Source of the DNA: Allantophomopsis cytisporea
Lineage: Eukaryota; Ascomycota; Leotiomycetes; Phacidiales; Phacidiaceae
Direction of reading: 5' to 3'
DNA length: 64,000 bases
Assembly (NCBI GenBank): GCA_024752435.1
Contig: CP103037.1
Location: forward strand, 744,001-808,000
Part shown: positions 21,956 through 34,161 of the stretch, piece after piece
Position numbering within the stretch: the first letter of the stretch is position 1
Layout of the letters: every line of letters starts with the position of its first letter
Program-made: the position numbers and the translations under genes
Notes under the pieces: generated by a model
What the model saw: the letters and a program-made list of their open reading frames with translations, nothing else
Databases searched by the model: none
What the model was told of the DNA's origin: nothing

Positions 21956-23770
21956 ATGGCAGCCAAAATTACTACCGCAGCCGGCAACACATGGCAAGAG
22001 GTCGCTGCCGATCGCCAGGCGCATCGCGATGCCACTATTGCAGCTGTCAAGCCTCCGCTTGCCCCATTGCCTACTGATATCCCTCTCAATGTCATAAGCC
22101 TGGCGAAGGAATACTTGACGCCCGAGGAAATCAGCATCACTGAGAGTCTAGTCGAAGAACTTGTGCCTGCGCTCGCGACGGGCAAGCTTTCCGCCGCGTC
22201 GGTCGTCAACGCATTTTTGAGACGCGCCGCGCTGGCGGCGAAGTTGGTATGTGGTATTTCTTATGTGATACAGTGGATAGGTATAATGGTGGGAAGGGGG
22301 ATATATTGTGAAGGATATAGATTCGTCACATGGAAGCTGACCGGACTAGACGAACTGCATCACCGAGCTCCTTCCGTCCAAAGCTCTCGCTCGTGCCGCG
22401 GAACTCGACGCTTATCTCGCTGAACATGGCAAGCCAGTGGGGCCGTTGCATGGCATCCCAATCAGTGTGAAGGAGCATATTACGATGAAGGGTCTGGATA
22501 TCAATGCTGGGTTCGTGAGCTGGGTGGGTAAAGTTGGGGAGGAAGATGCCCTCATTTTGCAAATCTTATGGAATGCTGGTGCAGTGTTCTATGCGCGCAC
22601 TACGCAGCCGCAGACTTTGATGCACTTGGAAACTAGTAATAACATCTACGGGTGGGTTTGACATCTCACTGTAAAAATGTGGCTGGGCTGATCTAGAACA
22701 GTGTGACTGTTAACCCATTCAACCGTACCCTCACCTCTGGAGGGTCATCAGGAGGCGAAGGCGCCCTCGTTGGCTTCCGTGGCTCCTGCTTAGGTATCGG
22801 TACAGATATAGGAGGCTCCATCCGCTCCCCAGCCGCAAACCAAGGCCTGTATGGTTTCAAGCCATCCGCACTCCGTCTCCCTGTCTCCGGCTGGTCCGCG
22901 ACTATGGAAGGCTCAGAACACATCCTCGGAACGATTGGCCCGCTCTGCACCTCCCTCGAGGGCGCTAAGGTATTCGTCAAGACGATTATCGGAGGCAAGC
23001 CGTGGCTGCGCGAACCGTCTCTCCTCCCAATGGAATGGAAAGAGACGACAGGTCTCGAAGGGCGCCCACTTGTCGTCGGCGTGATGTGGGATGATGGCGT
23101 GGTCCACCCGCACCCACCGATCACACGTGCTCTCCGTGAGGTCGTTGATAAGCTCAAGGCATCGGCTAATGTGAAGGTTGTTGAATGGAGTCCCTACAAG
23201 CACGCTGAGGCGTGGGAGATCATCGCAAACTTGTACTTTGCCGATGGGGGTGCGGAAGAATCAGCTGCTATTGATGCGAGCAAGGAGCCTTGGCGCCCGT
23301 TATCTACGCATATCATTAAGGATAACAAGTACCGTGTCAAGCACGATATTCCTAGTCTGTGGGAATCGACTGCCCGCCGCGAGGATTATAGGACTGCGTA
23401 CGCGGAGTACTGGAACAAGACAGATGTCGATGTCATCCTGTGCCCTGTTGGTCCATCCGCTGCACCGAAATTGGATACCGCGAAGTACTGGGGATACACG
23501 TCACAATGGAATATCCTCGATTACCCAGCTGTTGTATTCCCTGTAACTAAAGTTGATGAGGCACTCGATGCGGCGAAGGAGACCTATGAACCAAAGGATG
23601 AGAGAGATGCGGAGAATTGGGGACATTGGACTGAGGAAGGCGCAAAAGGGTATAAGGATGCACCGGTCAGCTTGCAGATTGTGAGTCGGAGGTATCATGA
23701 TGAAGTTGCTATCAAGGCACTGGAGATTGTAAAGGAGGAGACGGGGCTACCTTTTGTTAAGTATGTTTAG
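21956..23770 (+). CDS. Acetamidase-type amidase (amidase signature family)
   Basis: Three exons (21956-22246, 22350-22651, 22702-23770) encode 553 aa. The protein belongs to the amidase-signature family close to fungal amdS acetamidases. Catalytic parts are visible: the lysine in HGIPISVKEHI, the Gly/Ser-rich loop TSGGSSGGEGALVGF and the nucleophile region GIGTDIGGSIRSPA, which together give the Ser-cisSer-Lys triad. The N-terminal helical region (LTPEEISITE, LATGKLSAASVVNAF) is also typical. No signal peptide is seen, so it is likely cytosolic. Amide substrate is not readable; acetamidases, GABA- and indoleacetamide-type hydrolases share this fold. The intron joins preserve TNCITELLPSKALARA and NIYGVTVNPFNRT. 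Confidence 0.88.
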
Positions 23771-24455
23771 ATGGATGTCAGATGTCAACATTGGCTGCAG
23801 GCTCCATGATCAACTATAGACGACATACTTCGCTAACCAACGGTCATGTTGAATATGAGCTCCTTTTATTTTATTATATTATAGAAGCATAATCAAATCT
23901 TAATATCTGCATTAAAGTGCTACGAAAATTGCAAATTGGTGCCGTCCCTAGGTAGTAAGGTGTAAGTTAAAAACCATTAACTATAAATCGAACCAGCCTC
24001 GACGTATATCTAAACAAAAGTTAATAATATGTTTCCTTTCGTATTTATTTCCCTTCTCCCTTCTCTTTTTCTTGTTCAGTCATTTGGTGATCAATGAAAC
24101 GAAATATGTAAGAGTCTTATGTAAGAAGATATGATAATATAAGTATCACAAAAATATAGCATTTTACCTAATCGCGACATAAATGAGCGACTTACATACA
24201 TCCTCATCATCATGAAGCTCCATCACAAGCCCCACTCTACCTCAGGCCCCAACAACATTGACCTATCGACATCATCGATTTCAAATCCGTGTATCTCAGC
24301 TCATAAACTATTCCCAAAATCTACAATAAGAACCAATCACCCACAACAGCTTGTTTGCGGCCTCGAAATACCCATATATGACGCAGAAATATCAAACTTC
24401 TCTATAATCTCGATACAATCACCGAAGAAAGCAAGCAAATCATCACTCGAGCATA
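23771..24455. other. AT-rich intergenic
   Basis: This holds the 3' flank of the amidase gene and the promoter of the HTH protein gene. It is notably AT-rich. An open frame from 24212 overlaps the next gene's start in another frame and is not supported. Confidence 0.45.
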
Positions 24456-25220
24456 ATGGGTTCGTCCACCTCGAAAGCAGCTGGCAGCGCAGCGCGCAAA
24501 TACCCCACACGAACACCCACAGCGCCTCCACCAAGCACGAAACTCCCTCCACGATCCCGAGCACCTGCAACGGCGACAAAAGCACAGTCTTCCTCCGAAT
24601 TTCAATCGCCCATCCAATACCAACCTCAGCCTCAAGCTCAACCTCAATCTCCAGCCGGTACGCCGTCCCCATTCAACAGCGCAGAACTCCAAGCCAACAA
24701 CGCAGACCCCTCCTCACCAAAAGACAGCGCGCTCTCCGCACGTCTCCGAAAGCTTGGTCCTGTAACGCCATCAGGCACACTGTCGCATAGCAGTACATTC
24801 AACACGAACTCGCTGCGCAGTCCAAATCTACCACCACTGCCCTCGCACAATCGCCCCTCACCCTCGTCCGCCTCCTCCACACGCCCCTCCGAACACCAAG
24901 GTCAAGATCTGGCCTTCGCACCCTCTGCCTCCTCCCCGTCACAGTCCATCTTCCCCTCCGCAGAGCGTAGCAATCCCGCCATTGCGCTGTTGGAGGCCCG
25001 TGAGGCGCTGCAGGTGAAGGCGGATAAGGAATTTGAGGATCTCGGCAGGCAGAGTGGGCGGGATCGCGGGAGGGAGTTCTTGGATGTTGCTACGATTCGA
25101 AGTGTGCTGGTTATGATTGCTGAGGGGAGGAAGCCTGCGCAGATCGAGAGTGCATTGGGGCTAAAGAAGGGGGTTGTGGGGAGGTTAAGAAGTGGTGTTT
25201 TTGATATTACTGGGGTTTGA
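24456..25220 (+). CDS. Predicted N-myristoylated C-terminal HTH protein
   Basis: A single-exon gene of 254 aa. The first residues MGSSTSK fit the N-myristoylation consensus (Gly2, Ser6, Lys7). Residues ~15-170 are low-complexity Pro/Ser/Thr/Gln (QPQPQAQPQSP) and probably disordered. The C-terminal ~80 residues are compact: AIALLEAREALQVKADKEF, then REFLDVATIRSVLVMIAEG and a likely helix-turn-helix (PAQIESALGLKKGVVGRLR). This layout recurs in uncharacterised fungal proteins, some annotated simply as helix-turn-helix domain proteins; I cannot assign a role. The lipid anchor together with an HTH would be unusual for a DNA-binding factor. Confidence 0.7.
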   Translation: MGSSTSKAAGSAARKYPTRTPTAPPPSTKLPPRSRAPATATKAQSSSEFQSPIQYQPQPQAQPQSPAGTPSPFNSAELQANNADPSSPKDSALSARLRKLGPVTPSGTLSHSSTFNTNSLRSPNLPPLPSHNRPSPSSASSTRPSEHQGQDLAFAPSASSPSQSIFPSAERSNPAIALLEAREALQVKADKEFEDLGRQSGRDRGREFLDVATIRSVLVMIAEGRKPAQIESALGLKKGVVGRLRSGVFDITGV

Positions 25221-25569
25221 GAGGAACAGAGAATTGAAACCGATGTTTTCTAGTTCGTTGATACTATGATTGGACTGGCTCTCCTCGTGAGAAGACTCAA
25301 CACCGAACCTATTGACTGAGCTGAAACTAGCTGAGTTTTACAAAAGTTTCCGCAAGCAAGCTCAGCGCGTGGAGAAAGGAGTTGGGAGATGAATGGAACA
25401 TGGCTATATATTAGGAGATGAGGCAAAAGGAGTTGGGTTGTTTTCTCATCATGGGTGCATAGCGGTAGGATTTGGATTTCACTTGTATTATATGTATCAA
25501 CAACACTACCACTTCACTTCAATTCAGCAAACTGTACAATAAATGCCACTCCCCACTCCAGGCTCAAAA
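25221..25569. other. Intergenic, convergent 3' ends
   Basis: The 3' ends of the HTH-protein gene and the leftward SDR gene meet here. No other feature is seen. Confidence 0.5.
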
Positions 25570-26861
25570 CTACCACGCAGAATGCCCACCGTCCATGCGT
25601 AAGTCGCTGCGCTCAGATTAGTTATACACATAAACAACAAGACATATACCACTCACCTCCCGGTCATAAAGCTACTTGCATCGCTTATCAAGAAGACGCC
25701 AGCTCCACGATATTCCTCTGGTGCACTAAGTCTACCCAGCATGTTCTGCGTAGGCCAATTCTCTCTCCGCTCGGGGTACTTATCAAACAATGCCTCTACC
25801 ATAGCCGTTACGATGTAACCAGGCGAGATAGTGTTGACACGGATACCGAACTCACCCCATTCGCTGGCCAAGTTGCGGGCGAGCTGCAGAACTCCGGCTT
25901 TGGAGGCATTATATGCGGGACAAATGAGCCCCTGGGTGGGTTAGCATGGGTGGGATCTGTGAAATCAATCTTGGGGAGAAGTGGGGAAAGACATACGCGA
26001 TTGGCTATGGTGCCGCTCATGGAGGCTATCATAACTATACTTCCTCCTTGGCCGAATTTTATCATCTGTTTTGCTACTGCTTGAGCGGTCATAAAGACGC
26101 CTGTGATGTTTATCTCAAACATTGTATTTGCATCTGTTCGGGTTAGTACCTCTGATTTTGTGTCAAGTGCTTTCTGCTCGATTGACGTACCTTTGGCACT
26201 GTATTCTAACGCTGGTGTTTCTTGCTGAATACCAGCTGCAGCAATCAAGCCATCCAAGCGCCCATGCTTCTCTCCAATATCCTCAACGACTTTGTTTAAA
26301 CCTGATACATCTCGTACATCAATTTGTCGGTAATGCAACGAAGTTCCAAGCTCATCCTTTGCACGCCTTTGGATCAATGCGAAATCCGGCGATGGGTTTT
26401 CTGTCTCACTCAGCTTTGCTTACATATCTAGGAACCATAGCAAGACAACATACCTAAACGATCAAGCGCATAAACTATACCCACGATTAGCATCTAACCT
26501 ACAGAAAGCACGCATCCCCAATCCGGGAATACCCACCAACAGCTCCCGCCTCCAACAATGCTTCCGCCTGCACCAATCCCAGACCTCTCCCAGCACCGGA
26601 AACACAAACAACCTTCCCACTCAAATTGAATTCCGGCAATCTCTTCGTGGTCCCCAAAAAAGCAGTCAGCTCCCCCTTCTTCAATTTTTCCGCTTCCACT
26701 TCTGGCGGCCCAGGCGGCGCCGGCGAGTTCTCACGGAGAGTAGACGCGCCGGAGAAGGTTCGGAACGTTGGGATAGGTGCTCGTCGATGAGCAGCGACTC
26801 GACGAATGGGCAGAGAAGTAAAGCTTTGGGTGGACCGCGGCAGGAAGCGGAGCGACGACAT
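25570..26861 (-). CDS. Mitochondrial-type short-chain dehydrogenase
   Basis: Six exons (26861-26537, 26474-26454, 26400-26191, 26133-25997, 25931-25657, 25606-25570) encode 334 aa with continuous frame. It is a classical NAD(P)-dependent short-chain dehydrogenase: SGAGRGLG cofactor motif, AAAGIQQ, catalytic Ser in MIASMSG and YNASK (YxxxK), ending DLRMDGGHSAW. It resembles fungal arabinitol/mannitol/xylulose-type reductases, but the sugar or other substrate is not certain. The N-terminus from the ATG at 26861 (MSSLRFLPRSTQSF) is Arg/Ser-rich and looks like a mitochondrial presequence. The same frame stays open for about 160 codons upstream, but that part is low complexity. Exon 2 has only 21 nt. 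Confidence 0.82.
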
Positions 26862-28289
26862 TTCGACGAGGGTTCTTGTGTCGCTAGAGGAGTTGCAGGA
26901 ATCGAGCGTGAGAGTGGATGCAGGAGCGTGCTGGGCGTGAGTGTGTGCCGCGGAGTCGCAAATGACAACGGCGTGAGAGGAGAATAGAGGGCAAGCACGG
27001 AGAGTAGCCTGGCTTGACGAAGGAGGGGAGGGTGTTGTTTTTGAAGCTTTGCTTAGGCTAGGAATTCTCGAGGAGACAGGTGAATTGGCTATGGATTTGC
27101 TTTTATTTACCGGTGATAGAATGAATTGGAGTAATTGGGACGTGGTACTGGTGCTGAAAGTCCCGCTCGCGCCGCCTCGGATTGCTGCTTTCATGGACTC
27201 GTTGTGGCGTGCCGGCACGTATATCGCCAAGAGCGGGGTGAGCTGCACCGAGGTGGAGCTCTTGAGGCTGGAGCGGGGGGTGGGGCTGGTACTGGTACTG
27301 GTACTGAGGTAGAGGACAATGGCATTGATATCATTACCGGTAACCATTTAGACGCCGTGAAGTGGTCATTGTTGATTATTGTTGATTGTTCATGATCTTC
27401 AAAAGATTTTCTCACAAGGGTGCACAGAGCGAGGTAAAGAGAGAAGAACGAGGAAATGAAAAGTGCAGGTGGTCGTGTGTACTCTTTCTATGTCTGGACT
27501 CACTGCATGGCAGTCGCTCACTTAATGGAATTTTGAGTTTGGGTGTCGCGAGGTGAACGACGGGCATTCATAACAGCTGAGTATCACAATGAGAACATAA
27601 TAATGGCCGCTGGAATGGAATCAACATCGTAGAACCAACAATAACGAGAACTCAGAAAAGTAACAATTTTTTAGCGAATGCATATTATGGTTAATTTGTT
27701 TACGGGTTTTCCATAATATGCAAGTCTGGCCGGTATAGGTACATAGTCTATGTGTCTATGTATCTGTGAATGATAACTTTGGATGAGATTGAGATGTCCT
27801 GCCTCAACACCAGCATTGCGGTGATCAGTGCTCAAGCTCCCCCTGTCGAGTTAACGCTTCCGCCTCCACCCCTCCCCGCAATCTGAAAGAAGCTGTCTCG
27901 GCAAGCCCAAAATGGTAATCCGAACACTGAATCGTAGATCACCAATTCACGGTACTTGTTTCTGGGAGATGCTCGAGGGAAGAACTCGTGTACGACAGAG
28001 CTGCTATAAGTTATAATAAATAGTGTGGCAGCAAATCAAAAGGGACAGGAGCTATCCTGATAGGCAATCAGTTGTGGAAATGAAAGGATGTTTAGGTTTT
28101 GATCGTGTCGACAGTGTCCACTTGGTCATACTTTATATTTTGAATATATCAATACATGGTGAGGAAAAAGGTCTAATAGTGACAGCATATAGAACAGAGT
28201 TACTCTCGTATCTAGATCCTTGCATCTAGGTAATTGTACGCAGTGCGGGACAAATCCATCAATGTCCTACCCAGCTCTGCTGAAACAAT
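26862..28289. promoter_or_regulatory. Intergenic/promoter of the left SDR gene
   Basis: Promoter of the leftward SDR gene and 3' flank of the second SDR gene. It includes a short tandem CTGGTA repeat (3.5 copies) at 27286-27306. The open frames seen here are Ser/Thr/Pro-rich shadows; no gene is supported. Confidence 0.4.
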
Positions 28290-29280
28290 CTAGAATACCA
28301 TCCTCATCTTCAACTTATCTCCCTCAACAATCTCCTTCTCCTTTGATAGGAACTCAGGCATGTCCCAATTACAACTAATATACCTCCCCGCCAACCACTC
28401 TCTCTTCATCTGCGTCAAAAATACAATGGTGTCGGACGCAACCTCGACTTTATCCTGCAAATCTGTCTCGTCGTCAGTCTCACACTCGAAATATCGTCAC
28501 TGAAACTCACGAGTTTTATGCGTCCACAATGGCATCGCCTCTGAAAGCTTAGTGAGCACCCCGCCAGGATGCACCGAGTAAGCCAAAAGTCCCTGCTCCC
28601 CATAGTCGACATTCAAGAACTCGGTGAACCGAAGAACGGCGTGCTTGGTAGTCTGATACGCGCTGCCGCCTTTTGACAAATTCAGTCCGCCGATACTGCT
28701 CAAATTAACAATTGTCTTGTCGCCGCCTTTGAAAAGCAGCGGGAGGAAAGCCTTCGAGACCCAGTAAACACCCCGGACATTAATCTCATAGTTCAACCAG
28801 TACGCTTCGTCATCGGCCTCGAGCAATGGGACAAACGGCGACAGATAGCCCGCGTTATTGATCAAGATATCAAGTCGCCCGAACGTCTTCTCCGTCTCTG
28901 CGGCAGCCGCTTTGACAGACGCCAAATCCTGGACATCGAGGTGTAGCTTCAATACTTGTGGTGCAGAGTGTCCGGCCTTTTTGGCGGCTGCAATCACATC
29001 ATCGACGATGGTGTCTGAGAGCGTGCGTGCCCCGAGCCCGATCTGAGAGGCACCCGCTGTCGCATATGCGAGCGCTGTTGCCAGTCCGATCCCCTTCGAG
29101 GCGCCGGTGATGAAAACTGATTTTCCAGCGCAATTGGATTTTTCGGGAGAGATAGCAGGGTAGGTGTCTGAGTGGGATATTTTGGTGAGTTCAACGCCTT
29201 GACTGTTAGTTTGAGTGAAATACGGTGTGATGGGTAAGTGTTGTACCTCTGTTCGGCGGCACGGGCGGATATGCTGGCAT
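28290..29280 (-). CDS. Short-chain dehydrogenase/reductase
   Basis: Three exons (29280-29247, 29197-28511, 28462-28290) encode 297 aa. The first exon is 34 nt and yields MPAYPPVPPNRG. Motifs of a classical SDR follow in order: SVFITGASKGIG (cofactor binding), HLDVQDL, INNAGYL, the catalytic Ser in NLSSIGG and YQTTK (YxxxK) and HPGGVLT. The C-terminal exon has ASDTIVFLTQMKREWLAGRYISCNWDM-type residues seen in many uncharacterised fungal SDRs. No targeting signal is apparent. The substrate is unknown. It is read in the same direction as the other SDR gene, 1.4 kb away, but the two are distinct subtypes rather than a tandem duplicate. Confidence 0.83.
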
Positions 29281-30601
29281 AATGGATTTTGGTGTTGTCT
29301 TGATCAAAAGATTCGGTAGGATTTAGTTGTGCTCGAGCTTAATTGGGAGACGTCGAATGGATTGATGACGGGGTCCTGGCCTCGCTATTTATCACTTAGC
29401 ACTCCGTGATATAAAAGCGTAGTTATTTGTTATCACACGTCTAGGACTAACATTCTCATCAACAAGAACCTTTGATTCGTACAAGTTTTCGGCATTATCG
29501 GAAATATCGTTCGTAACAACGAGTATTCCCTGCACATTGCGTCACAGGCACGCCGAGGCATGTTACCTTAAGACCCGATTGGCCCAAAGATATGAAATAA
29601 CATAAAATATACTTAGCTCTCATGTGAAACAGCTGATTGAGGGTATACTGTTTCATACCTACATAGGTACTATGGATCTCTCAGGTTTGAGGTGATACTA
29701 GCGTGGATGACGAGAAGGCAACAACACTGCAAGAAAGGCCATTGACATACGTATGAGTAGTCAGATAGCAAGGCAAAGCACAGTGAACGTCTCCGAGTTA
29801 TATAACCCTACATGGTGCTATCAAACCCCTACTAAGCTATTAAGCGGAAAGGGAAGTTTGTGATGATGGGAATCCCAAGAAGGAATTGGAATTCGTTGTG
29901 TACTACAAATGAGACTGGAGTATCTGTCTCAGATGACATATTGTGGGTACCGGCTCTTGTATTTTCAGTTGAAGGTACCGACGTTGGAAAGTTCAATGTA
30001 CGATCTCTGTTTTGATAGATCTTGCATCCTCAATGACAGGCTGGATCAATGAGTGGCTTTGATATACTACCTATATTGGCAGGCAGAGCGGCACAAACCA
30101 GGCGGTTTGATAGCGAGAACGCCTGCCACAACTTTCAGACAATATCGTACTGATTGAATAACTCGCTCGCATCATCCAAGATGGACTATGATCAACACAT
30201 CAGTTTCGAGAGCAATCCACCACTTGTCAGCTGTCAAGGTGTGAATAAGAGTGACAGCATTCATAACGACGAAGATCGAGATAACTAAATACAACAATGG
30301 CTATTACAATGGTCTTAGCAATATACAGTTCCTGCAAAGTTCATCATCGCAAAATATACTTAGCTGTGAGAGTGTGGGGCAGTCCTCATATATTGTATGT
30401 AAAGAAAGAGGTAAAGACTGCAATTCCATTTGAAGTTGAGCTATCCTGCCTATCACTTTCTTTGTCAATTCGACAAGAAGACTTGCAGATAAGAGATAGC
30501 ATTGCAGGTTCACACCCAGGTATTAGACAACGGAGGCCATTGAAGATCGCAAGCGTATTAAGCATTATTCGTAACTATTCAATTCTCTGGGTATCATAAG
30601 T
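29281..30601. other. Gene-poor 1.3 kb intergenic
   Basis: This contains the promoter of the right SDR gene and the 3' flank of the E2-variant gene. No frame shows family features. A CCGAGG hexamer occurs near 29553. Confidence 0.45.
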
Positions 30602-31705
30602 TCATCCTGAATCATCAACACTCCTCTTGATATTGTCGCGAATACTCAAGAGGTGATCCTGATCCATATTCAAGAAGCGAATCTGCAGAGTTAGCCCACG
30701 CTCAATATATATCATATGATGTAAACTCACCAAGTCGTCTCCGGGGACCATATTTCCAAACAGCATAGGTTCCGACAAGCTATTGTCAATTCCCCTCTTG
30801 ACTCTAACCTCCCATACGCCCTCCCAATTCCACTCTCCAGGCTGTCTCGTAACCGGTAAAGGCTGCTTCGCCTCTGGACTCTTCCCGTCATCGCTCAACC
30901 CATCATGCCAAGCCTCGTTCTCATCAGAAGTCGCTGCGGGCTTAATCTTCCCATTCTTAATCCTATAGGCCCGCCAAGCGCTCCAGGCCCCTGAATTGCC
31001 CGCAGATTCCAAAGGTATACTATCCAGCACGTCCTCATCATCAAAGGTGCTTCTGATGTACCTCAGGACCTCGTAGACTGTGACATCTCTGCCGCTACTC
31101 TTAGGCCCTTCGCTCAATGCCACGCTGCCAGTTGAAGCTTCCGGTGTGCCTTCAACAGGAGTCGCACTAGCTTCCTTTGTTGTAGCCTGCTGTCCCGTCG
31201 GCGGTCTACTCCCTCTTCCACCTCTGCTAAACCATGCCGGGAATCCGTGTCGTAAGCTGAAGCCGCCGGGTGGTAAACGTTCTTCGTCTGTAGCGCTCAC
31301 TGTGCCTTCACCGCCTTCCTGGACGTCGGTTGTGTACATGTAAGTCGTAAGTGGGGTGATGAGAGGATGGAACATATCAGTGGTGAAGGTCACTAAAGGC
31401 GGTAATTCGGGGTACGTCGGTGGGAATGATATTTGGAAGCGGAGGATGGAAGGCGCATATGGACCTAGATCGGCCATATTAGACAATTGTTCAATGATTA
31501 TAGCGCCAATGGAATAACTCAACATACCCTTCTTGACAAAAATCACTCCAGACCACAGAGTGGCATCGCCAGGCGTCATACAGACGAAAACGCTGTGCGG
31601 GCAAGCATACTTGAGACTAGAGCTATGATATGGGTAAGTAAATGTTTATTCGCAAGAATTTGTGTGGAAAACTTACAATTCTACGAGCAGATGCTGCTTC
31701 CGCAT
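30602..31705 (-). CDS. FTS/AKTIP-like ubiquitin E2 variant
   Basis: Four exons (31705-31677, 31622-31528, 31464-30731, 30682-30602) give 312 aa. The N-terminal UBC fold reads MRKQHLLVEFSSLKYACP, then TPGDATLWSGVIFVKKGPYA and FQISFPPTYPELPPLVTF. At the expected active-site position (after MFHPLITP) there is no cysteine, so it is a catalytically silent E2 variant. This pattern fits FTS/AKTIP, part of the FTS-Hook-FHIP complex that links early endosomes to dynein in animals and Aspergillus. A long disordered middle (SRPPTGQQATTKEAS) and a C-terminal conserved helical block complete it. The Hook and FHIP genes are not in this window. Assignment to FTS rather than another UEV is moderate. Confidence 0.72.
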
Positions 31706-32132
31706 CGCCGACAGCTTTGCTGTCCGTTGCGAATACATACTTTCATGAAGATCATGAAGATGTTGTGCGATAGAGTTGTCTGAGTTGTACGAAGATGGGT
31801 CAATCACCGTCGCATGAGGAAGCGGTGAGTAATGGAACAGGCAGAATCATGCAGACAGACCCCACCACACATGTCATAATATTTGGTGTGGCAGGATGGA
31901 ATAAGCTCACAAGAAGTCGTCAAAGACATGGTATCGCATCAGTGTTCGGAGTTCCTGTTCATCCAATTCTGCTTATCATTATTATGATCTAAAGCCCATG
32001 ACTTCATTTGTGTTACATAAGTCTTTCAGACTTGACTATTTCTTTTGTCGCATCGACAACCTAGCCAATGATTATGCCATTTGAGGGCCTACAAAGCTGG
32101 AGATGCATTCTTTGTTCCTTCACATGACCAAC
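31706..32132. promoter_or_regulatory. Promoter of the E2-variant gene
   Basis: Upstream region of the leftward E2-variant gene and 3' flank of the next gene. No other feature is seen. Confidence 0.4.
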
Positions 32133-32862
32133 TCATCTTCCCAATCTAGCTTCAATCTTGGCTCTCTCCTTCTCCTTGATTTCCCTGACCTCGTCTCTTG
32201 AAGCGTCATAGCTGGCAGTCACCTGGTTGAAAGGATTGTCTGGGCTCTTCTCGAATTCCTTGCGAATTTGCATAATCTTCTGGTTTTGTCTGAGTCCTTT
32301 ACCAGAACCATCCGCCTCCATTTCAGCCAATCTCTCAGCTTCAAACTTGGCAAACGCTGCCTTGAATCTTCTCTCAGGGTGCTTGTCAATTTTGCTAGCA
32401 TCGGCAGATCCAGTGAGGGAAAGTGCATCAAGAGCATTGTCAATACCACTGGCATTGAGAGCGGCGGCGCTCTTTGAACCGGAAGGTTCATCGAGTTGTG
32501 AAAGATCAAGACCACGAGTCTTCTTAACGGCGGTCTTAGAGTTCTTGGGTGCGGCGCGAGCATCTTTCTCTTCGGCGGCTTGAATGGCGTCCTTCTCAGC
32601 TTTCTTCCGTGCTGCCTCGGCCTTCTTTGCAGCTTCTGCCTCTCTGTTTTGATCAAATTAGCAATGTGGTCTTTTTCGTTATTCAAGATGAATGATTTGC
32701 TGACTTCTTTGCGTTGCTCTTTGCACCCTTGCCCCATTCCTCGTCCTCAACAGCGGCCTTCTTGCCGTTCTCTACAGCGGCCTTCTGGGCTGCGGCTTCG
32801 GCCTTCTTGGCATTTCCTGCAACTTTCTTGGTGTTCTCACCCGCTCCCTTCTTTCCTGCCAT
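32133..32862 (-). CDS. CCDC124/Lso2-type ribosome-associated protein
   Basis: Two exons (32862-32705 and 32643-32133) encode 222 aa. The protein is highly charged and helical: it starts MAGKKGAGENTKKVAG, continues as Lys/Ala/Glu-rich coiled coil (EAEAAKKAEAARKKAEK), and ends with the conserved block HPERRFKAAFAKFEAERL, NQKIMQIRKEFEKSPDNPFNQ. This is the layout of CCDC124 (Lso2 in budding yeast), which occupies idle 80S ribosomes and helps recovery from starvation. The donor of the intron is a less common GTCAGC. No targeting signal. Family call is good; the ribosome role is from homologues. Confidence 0.85.
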
Positions 32863-34161
32863 GACGTGATGATTTGTATTATCTCCAAGTTGTTTCTATA
32901 CAGAAGTTCGTTGTGGAGTTTATGGTGTTAGGTTTTCAAGAGTTGTGTTCGAGCTTGGGTGAGAGAAGAGGATGGATTATGACGAATACACGCCCCGCCA
33001 ACACCAGAATTTGACAGCCTCGTCTGACAAGGCCCACCACGCGCCGAATCGGATCGGACAAAATGAAGAGCTTCCTCCGACTCGAAGCCGAAGTGTATCG
33101 AAGCTTTAGTTAGTCACATGTATTTAATTGGAATTATATCTATTAGGATACTTAATCTAGCGAAGGATTTTGTATTACTCAACGTATATATAACATGTTG
33201 ATTACTTGAGGTCCAACCGTTGTGTAATGGACGGTGACTGGCATACGAACCATATACCCCTACGATGGATTCCAGATAGTGTCTCGAGTTTAATATTTAA
33301 CGGCTTTCCTGCTTCCCTCGTTGCCATGCATAATATGGAGTGAATGCAGGAAGGACATAAGTCATTCTAGGGGTTTGCTTTTAGTGCCTAGAGCAGAGCA
33401 GAGCAGAGCAAATATAATTTCCGCTCGAATATCACCGTGAACTATAATACTAGGACAGCACAAAGATCTCAAGATGACGAATAAGGCGCAATATTGGCGT
33501 AAGTCATCTCGTGGCATTTTATCTTTAATAATCCTTCCCTATATAACAGATTTGTATTATAATCATCCAGCCACCTAACAATCTGCATGTGTATCAGCCC
33601 TTTTCGACACATTCTCGCATAAAAACATACCAAAAATCGGCAGGTGTTGTGTGTGCACCTTCAATAATATGCCATCTCTAGACGCCCGCATCGTAGCATT
33701 AATACACCCTCGTACCGGCCCGCATATGCAAGTCTTCCACCAGTAGTATCTTATTGAATAACAAACGACTAAGGAAGAATAACCATCTAATGAACTCATG
33801 ACCTCTCATAACCCCAATATGAAAACACTTATACGGCCTAATCTATGACTTACCGCATCAGTTATGCATTTCGGATCCTGGCATACCCTTTATGTCGCCT
33901 CCATATCCCTCTCTTAGCTCATTGCCGGGTCCAGGGTTTTCCACGGAGGCAACCACAAGGGATATATATCACTCACACGACCCGTCAACGGAAAGAAGAA
34001 GAATGAAAAGTGGAAAATTCTAGAGCAAGGGAAGGAAAGCAAACTCAGAAGGAAGTGTATGTCACTTATAACATTTGCCTCGACTCCAGTTTCGTATCAT
34101 CAGACTTCATTACACAACCTAAATACGAAAGTTGAACTTGCACGGTTCGCAAACTCGAGTG
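32863..34161. other. Intergenic with short tandem repeat
   Basis: Promoter of the CCDC124-like gene plus AT-rich sequence. It contains four perfect GAGCA repeats at 33391-33410. No gene is supported. Confidence 0.45.
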
